NCBI GenBank assembly: GCA_015493685.1
Contig: WGCS01000312.1
Span: forward strand, 1-43,445
Reading direction: 5' to 3'
Origin: Bacteroidales bacterium
GTDB lineage: Bacteria; Bacteroidota; Bacteroidia; Bacteroidales; UBA1556
Length of the DNA: 43,445 nt
The notes under the pieces are model-generated. The model was given only the letters and a program-made list of their open reading frames with translations, was not told where the DNA came from and did no database searches. Below, one piece after another: positions 38,299 to 43,445 of this stretch; within the stretch, counting starts at the first letter, position 1, and every line of letters begins with the position of its first letter. The position numbers and the translations under genes are program-made.

Positions 38299-39273
38299 TT
38301 ATTTTATTTTCCAATCAATATTTATTAATCTTTCGGATATTGTTTTTAAGGTTTTAAAAATTTCATTTTCTGTTGGTAATTCTCCGTAAACCAATTCTTT
38401 AAAACTACCACTATAAGTATTTTTTAGTTGTCTCCAAGTGGCTTCCGGTTTCCGAAATAGTAATGATGAAACAGGATGCTCTTTTAACCATTCATTGTTA
38501 TTTTTGAAACTTAATACATCATCATTTCCTACTTTTTGTATCATATCATCAAAATCAGTCGAATTGAAAAATTCATTTAATGATTTGTCCGTTAGCAATA
38601 TGTGAATGTCATATATGTGCCTGATTTTATTGTTTAGGTCTTCAATGGGGTTTTCAGAATATGAAAATCTTACCAAGCTCATAATCTTTTCGCAAATTGT
38701 TCTTTGCGGACTTAAAACATTTACTTCAAACGGGTTCATTTCATATTTATCAATAAGTTCTTGCTGTTTCATTTCTTTCATCATCTCATAAATCATTGAC
38801 GAAACAGTTCCTTTTTCATAAGGCTCATAATTACCAAGCCAGCTTGATTCAATGACAATAACGTTCCTTATTTGTCCGAATTTTCCACTAAATTGTTTTT
38901 CATAAGAATGTGCTGTTTTTCGTATCATTCCCTTTTTATTGGTTATTCCTTCAACTACTATTTCAGGAACAATTTTTTCAACACACTTTGAAATTGTTTT
39001 AAGTTTCTTTTTTAATTGATTTCCTGTTTCACTTGGATTCCTAGATACAACAAGATCAATGTCTTCTGAGAATCTTTTTATTAAGTTGTTACATTTCGAT
39101 AATGCTGTTCCCCCTTTAAATATGGTCTCTTTACCAATCTCACTCTCAAATACAGTTTTCAGTATTAGCGTTACCCAGTAATCCTTTTCAATGAAAATTT
39201 CCTTAATATTTTGCTGTTGCGCAGTAGCAATTATGGCTTCCTGAAAGAGTTTATTATTTGTATGAAGTTTCAT
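38299..39273 (-). CDS. AbiEii/AbiGii-type nucleotidyltransferase toxin, about 324 aa
   Basis: The DNA-polymerase-beta-like nucleotidyltransferase core is clear. FKGGTALSKC (GG-T/S motif) is followed by FSEDIDLVV with the paired acidic residues that bind metal and NTP, all within residues 55-85. The C-terminal half is helical. AbiEii relatives are toxins that modify tRNA or bind GTP and act in type IV toxin-antitoxin and phage-exclusion systems. I chose the ATG at 39273 rather than 39285 because it overlaps the partner's TGA by 4 nt (ATGA), and family members usually open with MKLH. The 39285 start would add four residues. Confidence 0.87.
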   Translation of the reverse strand: MKLHTNNKLFQEAIIATAQQQNIKEIFIEKDYWVTLILKTVFESEIGKETIFKGGTALSKCNNLIKRFSEDIDLVVSRNPSETGNQLKKKLKTISKCVEKIVPEIVVEGITNKKGMIRKTAHSYEKQFSGKFGQIRNVIVIESSWLGNYEPYEKGTVSSMIYEMMKEMKQQELIDKYEMNPFEVNVLSPQRTICEKIMSLVRFSYSENPIEDLNNKIRHIYDIHILLTDKSLNEFFNSTDFDDMIQKVGNDDVLSFKNNNEWLKEHPVSSLLFRKPEATWRQLKNTYSGSFKELVYGELPTENEIFKTLKTISERLINIDWKIK

Positions 39274-39995
39274 TTTATTTTCCAATTTTCAACTGGCTTC
39301 AAGATGTCTGTATTTAATCCAAACGAATATTCGGACAATGGATTTAAACTGTCTTGCAACTTTTTAAGATTACTTTTTTTGTCAATTTCTTCTAACATGG
39401 CACCAAGCAATGCCCGTGTTCTCGGGGGATAACTCAAACTATAATTTACAAGTTTCTCAATATCTTTTTTAGTCATTTTTTTTAGAATGTTCAATAATAC
39501 TTTTATCCCGTTTTCTATGTCCAAGTCTGGTATCTTATTGAAATCTTTTATTGCATCCAATATCTCGAGATATGGAAAATTTCTGTTTGTAACTTCCACA
39601 TAACTTTTTGCGGGTTTTATTTTAAGGTTGGTTTTATTTACTTTTATCTCTTTCTTTTTGCTTGCAATCTTAATTATTTGAGGTATCTGCGTAGTTAATC
39701 CTAATTTATTATACAAGTATATACCTGTTATGTAGGCCACACGCTTTCCATTATTAAACAGATAAGGTTTTAATATCTCTTCATTGTTCGGTAGCAACTC
39801 TCCAAAAACAGTTTTCTTTGGTTTATAAAAAATCCCGGGCGATATTCTTTTTATCAAACCTTTTTTTATTAATCGTTCAATTGCTTTAGCCGCTGTTTGG
39901 TACTCATCTTTCTCAATAGATAATTGCTCATAAGTGAACGTTTCACCCTCTTTAATATCTATTAATTTCTGTTCTATTTTCTTTGCAATACTCAT
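39270..39995 (-). CDS. DUF6088 family protein, AbiEi-like antitoxin partner, 241 aa
   Basis: The N-terminal winged helix (about 1-60: GETFTYEQLSIEKDEYQTAAKAIERLIKKGLIKRI is typical) is followed by the AbiEi-like core (SPGIFYKPKK, YITGIYLYNKLGLTTQIP). DUF6088 proteins occur next to AbiEii-type nucleotidyltransferases and are taken to be their antitoxins and autorepressors. This gene is first, the toxin second, with coupled start and stop. A perfect 10-bp inverted repeat overlaps its promoter. Its -7 box ends 4 nt before the ATG, so the message is likely leaderless. Antitoxin activity is inferred from family and context. Confidence 0.85.
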   Translation of the reverse strand: MSIAKKIEQKLIDIKEGETFTYEQLSIEKDEYQTAAKAIERLIKKGLIKRISPGIFYKPKKTVFGELLPNNEEILKPYLFNNGKRVAYITGIYLYNKLGLTTQIPQIIKIASKKKEIKVNKTNLKIKPAKSYVEVTNRNFPYLEILDAIKDFNKIPDLDIENGIKVLLNILKKMTKKDIEKLVNYSLSYPPRTRALLGAMLEEIDKKSNLKKLQDSLNPLSEYSFGLNTDILKPVENWKIK

Positions 39996-39999
39996 AGTA

Positions 40000-40029
40000 C
40001 AAAGATAGTTTATTTTTAAAATATGTCAA
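40000..40029 (-). promoter_or_regulatory. promoter of the toxin-antitoxin operon
   Basis: On the minus strand a TTG (-33, in CTTGACA) is followed after exactly 19 nt by TATCTTTG (-7 box, 40000-40007), the classic Bacteroidota arrangement. The box ends 4 nt before the ATG at 39995. The -33 box lies inside one arm of the adjacent inverted repeat. Confidence 0.7.
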
Positions 40030-40054
40030 GTATTTTCTGTATTTTACTTGACAT
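40023..40054. promoter_or_regulatory. predicted operator of the toxin-antitoxin operon
   Basis: ATGTCAAGTA and TACTTGACAT form a perfect 10-bp inverted repeat separated by 12 bp. Half-site centres are 22 bp apart, two helical turns. One arm covers the -33 box. AbiEi antitoxins are known to repress their own promoters through inverted repeats, so binding by the DUF6088 winged helix is the likely meaning. Confidence 0.65.
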
Positions 40055-40112
40055 TATTTTTCTCTTCTATTAATGAAGTACAACTTTATTCATTACGTAC
40101 AATAAGGGTTTC

Positions 40113-40192
40113 AATTGAATGTATTTTTTAATATTTATCAAATTTACTATCACTCTAGAACAATTTTCACCCCCCTTTTTGTTAAAAGGAGG
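40113..40192. repeat. right 80-bp direct repeat flanking the toxin-antitoxin islet
   Basis: Same orientation and length as the copy at 38084-38163, 2,029 bp away, with about 71 of 80 positions identical by hand alignment. The repeats bracket both toxin-antitoxin genes and their promoter. Confidence 0.85.
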
Positions 40193-40257
40193 ATAATGAT
40201 TCCAAGAAAAAGGCACTAATCTACTGCAGGGCAAAAGTATATCAAGTCACTGCGGCA

Positions 40258-40387
40258 GGGATAGTAGCGGCAGCTCCCAAAACAAGGCATACTACTGTAG
40301 TTGGCGAGAAAAAGCTGTTGGGACAGCAGCTCTTTTCTCGCCTTTACGAAAGTATTGAATTGCTTTGGGACTATAGCGAATAGCCCG
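40258..40387. ncRNA. structured intergenic element, possible Bacteroidota dispersed RNA/repeat
   Basis: Two related modules in the same orientation, GGGATAGTAGCGGCAGCTCCC (40258) and GGGACTATAGCGAATAGCCCG (40367), flank a strong hairpin. The hairpin pairs GGCGAGAAAAAGCTG (40303-40317) with CAGCTCTTTTCTCGCC (40327-40342), with one bulge. The region is clearly more GC-rich than its surroundings. I recall module-hairpin-module elements of this kind as multi-copy intergenic repeats in Bacteroidota. The Flavo-1 RNA family is a possibility I cannot test. It lies 3' of the DUF2279 gene and could also act as its terminator. Confidence 0.45.
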
Positions 40388-40418
40388 TCCGTCCGCCCAA
40401 GAAATCATACAAAAAATA

Positions 40419-41330
40419 CTAATAATAAATGGGGTGCACAATGAGTCCTTTGCTGCCAAACTCCAATGCCGGTGTGGGAAATTTAAGGAAACTAATAATA
40501 TTAAATAGTGATTTAAGAAATTTTGAATGTGTAGGAATACGGTTCCAGTCGACATCGAGGGCAAGATAATACTGGCGGCGGCGTGTAAATTGTGGAATTG
40601 GTTTGGCTCCCGTATAATCATTTGAGAAGCCTCCAATCATGCCATCAACACCATAGCCTACTGCCACATTGAGCCATTTGGGAAATCGGCTCTGCTTATT
40701 GAGAAAGCTGTAAATATTAGCACTCAGCCAGTAAGTCTGACCATTATAATCTTTAAGGATTCGCTCGGCATAATTACTCCCCAACACATTGGGCCGGTAC
40801 TGAGCATAGGAGGTAAGATGAAAACTAAAGCGCATGGATATTCGCTGCTCTTGCCATAGGGCCGCCTGCGACATATATAGCCCTGCACCCATAGCATTGG
40901 CCGTCATATCACCCCAAGAAAAACCCCAATTGCTACTATATGCATCAAGCATTTCGATGGTAGTCAGATACATAAACCCTAAACTGCCCCCAAGCCAGAT
41001 GGACTTTTTGTGGGACACTCCTGACCAGCGAAGCATATCGTACCCCACTTTACCAATAAAATAAGAGGTGGTGGCATGGCCAACTTTATCCATCTGCAGC
41101 CACTCCTTATTATCGTTGAAAGTATGCCATGGACTTTTGGGATAGTTACTATACCAAGCATAATTGAGTCCAACTACTGAAGCAGCCCATAGTCCACCTT
41201 CAATACCGGCGACTGCATATAATCGCTTGTTGTGAATGACAGTATCAGAAGGTAAAATCTGCGCTTTGAGATTCTGAAAGACAAATAACAGCATTATTAC
41301 GGACCACAGATTGAGAATATAATATTTCAT
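40419..41330 (-). CDS. DUF2279 family protein, 303 aa
   Basis: A signal peptide (about residues 1-23, LNLWSVIMLLFVFQNLKAQ) is followed by the family's core: DKVGHATTSYFIGKVGYDML, short hydrophobic stretches, and WGFSWGDMTANAMGAGLY. Two His/Asp-containing segments (DKxGH and GDMxAN) are the conserved features. The C-terminal half is beta-rich, with barrel-like ends. Relatives (YfiM-like) are predicted envelope lipoproteins or membrane proteins of unknown role. A TATCTTTG box lies 155 nt upstream. It is not obviously part of an operon. Confidence 0.85.
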   Translation of the reverse strand: MKYYILNLWSVIMLLFVFQNLKAQILPSDTVIHNKRLYAVAGIEGGLWAASVVGLNYAWYSNYPKSPWHTFNDNKEWLQMDKVGHATTSYFIGKVGYDMLRWSGVSHKKSIWLGGSLGFMYLTTIEMLDAYSSNWGFSWGDMTANAMGAGLYMSQAALWQEQRISMRFSFHLTSYAQYRPNVLGSNYAERILKDYNGQTYWLSANIYSFLNKQSRFPKWLNVAVGYGVDGMIGGFSNDYTGAKPIPQFTRRRQYYLALDVDWNRIPTHSKFLKSLFNIISFLKFPTPALEFGSKGLIVHPIYY

Positions 41331-41484
41331 GTATTACTAAATTCATTAATTATGGCAGCATAAGTTACATAGCACAATTTTAATCATGAGCTCGCAAGTC
41401 ACTCTGCGATTAAACATTTAGTATGTTCGTATTCTAATTATGTTACCAATATTTCATATTAAATTGGATTACCAATATAAGGCA

Positions 41485-41492
41485 CAAAGATA
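41485..41492 (-). promoter_or_regulatory. candidate -7 box of the DUF2279 gene
   Basis: TATCTTTG on the minus strand is a perfect TAnnTTTG match. It would give a leader of about 150 nt that contains TTACCAATAT twice (41443 and 41469, plus-strand sense). Confidence 0.4.
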
Positions 41493-41812
41493 GATATTTA
41501 TGCTAAGGGATATACAGATTGCCTACTTTGTTTATAAGAATAGAGCCGGTTGAGCTCCAAGAGCAGTACTCACAAAATGGCCGGCACTTTGCTGCAATCT
41601 ACCACTTTCCAAAGTATCGGAAGAAAAAAATCACTCAATCTAAGGGCGGCTATAACTTATAAGTGTGGGAATTGGGTTTATATCTATGCCTTCATAGAAA
41701 TTTTTACTATTAATAGCCTCTTTTGCGACTATTCTTATTTAGAATTTATGGCTAAGTTCTAATTATTACAGCATTTTGTTTAAGAAGTTCATAAAGACTG
41801 TAAGCGCTATGC

Positions 41813-41848
41813 TTGTCATCGTTTTTTTGTCATCGTTTTTTTGTCATC
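41813..41848. repeat. TTGTCATC x3 at 14-bp period
   Basis: TTGTCATC starts at 41813, 41827 and 41841, with GTTTTT-type spacers. It is a short tandem array with a 14-bp unit (TTGTCATCGTTTTT), possibly slippage-prone. Confidence 0.7.
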
Positions 41849-41866
41849 TAATTAAACGAATTATTT

Positions 41867-41897
41867 GTTTTCCACCAATGGAAAACTATTGGTGGAA
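41867..41897. repeat. two competing hairpins
   Basis: GTTTTCC-ACCAAT-GGAAAAC (41867-41886) and TTCCACCAAT-GGAAAACT-ATTGGTGGAA (41870-41897) are both perfect inverted repeats that share the TTCC segment. Only one can form at a time. Confidence 0.6.
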
Positions 41898-41953
41898 TTG
41901 GTGTAATTTGATGATCCGTTTTTTTAATTAAACTGTCTGCTATATATAACAAT

Positions 41954-42000
41954 CCAAAAGTGTACCACCTAACAGCCCAAAAGTGTAGCACTAAAAAACA
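41954..42000. mobile_element. probable IS21-family terminal fragment
   Basis: CCAAAAGTGTACCAC (41954) and CCAAAAGTGTAGCAC (41977) are near-identical 15-mers 23 bp apart, followed by CTAAAAAACA ending at 42000. Read on the minus strand this starts TGTTTTTTAGTGCTACACTT. IS21-family ends begin TG and carry multiple internal repeats like these. No istA/istB coding sequence is nearby, so this would be a solo or decayed end. Confidence 0.5.
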
Positions 42001-42239
42001 GATTATTAATTTAGCTTTTGTATTAATGAAGAGCTATAGATGTGATAAATATGCTGGAAAAGAACACAATACTACTTAAAGCCTTCTTAGCCTTTAATTA
42101 TATGGATTCAAGTTTAGATTAAATATCCTTATCGGACAACAATGTAAAGAAATAGATACTTCTTTTTGATTGCAAAGCAATGGTTTACGCTTTTAACAAT
42201 TAATACCATTATTATCTGTTACAAAAGGACAATTAGGCC

Positions 42240-42247
42240 TATCTTTG
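42240..42247 (+). promoter_or_regulatory. -7 box of the methyltransferase gene
   Basis: TATCTTTG is a perfect TAnnTTTG match, 31 nt before the ATG. The -33 region (CTGTTAC) is only weakly like TTTG. Confidence 0.6.
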
Positions 42248-42278
42248 CGTTTCAAAAGAGCTAAAAAAGGATATTATT

Positions 42279-42896
42279 ATGAGTATATTTCATTATTTTT
42301 TTGGAAACGACAAGCAAAGGGCAAAATTTGTATTTAACTTTATTGCACCACTTTATGGTAAAATTGATCAGGCAATACAAAACGATTATGCTAAAATATG
42401 TAATCAGCTAAACACTGCTATTCCATTGAAAGGAAATTCTGTTTTGGATATTGGCACAGGCACAGGAGGTTGGCTTGCCAGCATTGGTAAATATACTCAG
42501 GGAGAGCTTGTCGGGGTTGACTTTTCGACCAAGATGATTCATCAGGCAGAGAAAAATCATCCCAGTATAAAATTTATCCATAGTGATGCAGAAAACCTGG
42601 ATTCTTTTGCCGATAATTCGTATGATATTGTTACCGCCTCCTTTGTACTCCATGGGATGAAAGCTCCGGAACGGGCAATAGTAGTGAAAGAGATGAAGCG
42701 AATAGCCCGAAAATATGTAATGATACAAGATTTTCACAAGCATACTGCCCCTGTAATTCAATTTTTAGAATTTATGGAGAGAAGTGATTATAAAAACTTT
42801 AAAAAGAATTTTGTTGCTGAGATGGACACAAATTTTGAAAAAACTAAGCTGGTAGAGTCAGCGAGTGGGAATGCTGTTTATGTTGGTTTATTGTAA
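42279..42896 (+). CDS. class I SAM-dependent methyltransferase, 205 aa
   Basis: Rossmann-fold methyltransferase. Motif I VLDIGTGTGGWLASI lies near residue 53, the acidic SAM ligand is in LVGVDFSTKMI, and motif II/III are in FIHSDAENLDSFADNSYDIVTASFVLHGM. The opening (NDKQRAKFVFNFIAPLYGKID) resembles the start of UbiE/MenG-like enzymes. The protein is shorter than those and lies outside any quinone gene cluster, so substrate is open. It has its own promoter and is flanked by decayed mobile DNA upstream and a hairpin downstream. Confidence 0.85.
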   Translation: MSIFHYFFGNDKQRAKFVFNFIAPLYGKIDQAIQNDYAKICNQLNTAIPLKGNSVLDIGTGTGGWLASIGKYTQGELVGVDFSTKMIHQAEKNHPSIKFIHSDAENLDSFADNSYDIVTASFVLHGMKAPERAIVVKEMKRIARKYVMIQDFHKHTAPVIQFLEFMERSDYKNFKKNFVAEMDTNFEKTKLVESASGNAVYVGLL

Positions 42897-42918
42897 ATAG
42901 AACCAAAAACTCTATTGC

Positions 42919-42939
42919 CAAAAGCACTAAGAGCTTTTG
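42919..42939. terminator. hairpin after the methyltransferase gene
   Basis: CAAAAGC-ACTAAGA-GCTTTTG is a perfect 7-bp stem 23 nt after the stop codon. There is no long T-run, so terminator function is tentative. The same gap has CTGCTTAAAATAC twice (42959 and 43022). Confidence 0.4.
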
Positions 42940-43061
42940 CTCCTTGCCCCCTACACTCCTGCTTAAAATACAAGCTACCACTTCCAGGGTATTAAGAGAG
43001 GCAAACCACTAAGTCCGACAGCTGCTTAAAATACTAAATATTAGGACTATAACCATAGACG

Positions 43062-43274
43062 CTACTCCATTTCCTCATTCATTTCTTTAATAATATTTTC
43101 CACATCCTCCTGAGTACTTTTTAATCGTGATTTACAAAACCTTATTAAATGTGCTGAGCGCTTAATCTTTTCAGAGAGATCATCTACCGATATATCTCCC
43201 GCTTCCATTTCAGCAACCAGCTGCTCCAATTCGGCCATAGCTGCATCATATTTTAGTTTTTCTTTTGCCATCAT
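43062..43274 (-). CDS. xseB: exodeoxyribonuclease VII small subunit XseB, 70 aa
   Basis: The small helical subunit binds XseA to form exonuclease VII, which degrades single-stranded DNA. The family pattern is clear: YDAAMAELEQLVAEMEAGDISVDDLSEKIKRS, then a second helix. Length is normal. Its start overlaps the 3' end of xseA by 29 nt, which suggests coupled translation. The second Met gives an equally good start. Confidence 0.93.
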   Translation of the reverse strand: MMAKEKLKYDAAMAELEQLVAEMEAGDISVDDLSEKIKRSAHLIRFCKSRLKSTQEDVENIIKEMNEEME

Positions 43275-43445
43275 TTCTTATATTTATAATTTCACTTTCT
43301 ATTTCTCCTTTATACAATTGGGTAACTATTCTATCTCCTATTTGCAAAGAATTTGCTTCCCTCACCGGTTTACCATTAAGCAAAGTTAAGGAATAGCCTT
43401 TCTTTAATAAATTCTCAGGTTTTAACAAATCTATCTTCTCAGCAA
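43246..43445 (-). CDS. xseA: exodeoxyribonuclease VII large subunit XseA, 3' end only
   Basis: The frame stays open to the window edge and reads AEKIDLLKPENLLKKGYSLTL, matching the conserved C-terminal LARGYS-type strand of XseA. The track's Met at 43428 is an internal TTG (Leu), not a start. Only about 66 residues are inside the window; the OB-fold and nuclease core lie beyond it. It is directly followed by overlapping xseB. Confidence 0.88.
   Translation of the reverse strand, partial: AEKIDLLKPENLLKKGYSLTLLNGKPVREANSLQIGDRIVTQLYKGEIESEIINIRNDGKRKTKI

Larger units (their letters stand above)
39996..40418. other. 423-bp intergenic region with promoter, repeat and structured element
   Basis: It contains the toxin-antitoxin promoter and operator, the right 80-bp direct repeat and a GC-richer hairpin element (40258-40387). 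No coding sequence is supported. The 40292-40636 track ORF runs through the hairpin and into the DUF2279 gene in another frame. Confidence 0.6.
41331..42278. other. 948-bp gene-free region with decayed mobile DNA
   Basis: From left to right: DUF2279 leader and -7 box; a GC-richer stretch (about 41540-41660) with a weak 70-aa ORF I do not believe; TTGTCATC three times at 14-bp spacing; two mutually exclusive hairpins; a probable IS21-type end; the repeated 16-mer (42129-42144); and the methyltransferase promoter. No complete gene is visible. Confidence 0.6.

Noticed and set aside
40292-40636. 114-aa minus-strand ORF
   Set aside because: It overlaps the DUF2279 gene in another frame and runs through the hairpin element.
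41550-41762. 70-aa plus-strand ORF
   Set aside because: No family resemblance, no promoter or ribosome site, and it lies in repeat-rich DNA with decayed mobile sequence. Composition looks non-coding.
37829-42278. CRISPR array among the repeats
   Set aside because: Repeats are two-copy or palindromic, with no regular repeat-spacer pattern and no cas genes.
42279-42896. Calling the methyltransferase UbiE/MenG
   Set aside because: It is shorter than those enzymes and has no quinone-gene neighbours. Only the general fold is supported.

Overview
The window looks like chromosome from a low-GC member of the Bacteroidota, probably Bacteroidales-like. Four things point there. Lipoproteins, TonB-dependent receptors and beta-barrels with Bacteroidota-type N-termini are present (DUF3352, DUF5723, CarboxypepD_reg plus plug, HU-CCDC81/SPOR). 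Several genes are preceded by the Bacteroidota -7 promoter box TAnnTTTG. Shine-Dalgarno sequences are almost absent. Genes such as a fused FtcD and a Bacteroidota-type deoxynucleoside kinase occur. No rRNA, phage, CRISPR array or intact insertion sequence was seen.

Layout. 1-900: tRNA-Glu(UUC) and an unrecognised 230-aa protein, both on the minus strand. 1.3-7.2 kb (+): an envelope cluster of a membrane-anchored DUF3352/propeller protein, a lipoprotein and a DUF5723 outer-membrane barrel. 7.2-16.8 kb (+): a six-gene export operon of OmpR-type regulator, histidine kinase, TolC-like channel, lipoprotein adaptor, TonB-dependent receptor and RND pump. 16.9-23.1 kb (-): a housekeeping run of dNK, kdsB, HU/SPOR protein, trmB, an alkyltransferase-like protein and mutS. 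23.4-31.9 kb (+): two very large tandem multi-PAS hybrid histidine kinases with near-parallel C-terminal halves. 32-37.8 kb (-): hutI, ftcD, an ABC-F ATPase and an acyl-ACP thioesterase. 37.8-40.4 kb: an accessory islet holding a DUF6088/AbiEii-type toxin-antitoxin pair between two 80-bp direct repeats, next to palindrome-rich DNA. 40.4-43.4 kb: a DUF2279 protein, about 0.95 kb of non-coding DNA carrying a probable IS21-type end, a SAM methyltransferase, and xseB with the 3' end of xseA.

How the parts work together. The 7.2-16.8 kb operon has its own regulator, and an 11-bp-spaced direct repeat (CTTTAGATTT twice) sits just upstream of the regulator's -7 box, as expected for autoregulation by an OmpR-family protein. 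A TonB-dependent receptor between the adaptor and the RND pump suggests coupled import and export, or sensing, of one substrate. The toxin-antitoxin pair has an unusually clear promoter (CTTG-N19-TATCTTTG) whose -33 box lies inside one arm of a 10-bp inverted repeat, a natural operator for the winged-helix partner. The most interesting region is 37.8-42.3 kb, where mobile or repeated DNA, a defence-type toxin-antitoxin pair and structured intergenic elements cluster. I found no completely unprecedented gene system; the strongest candidates are set out in the findings.
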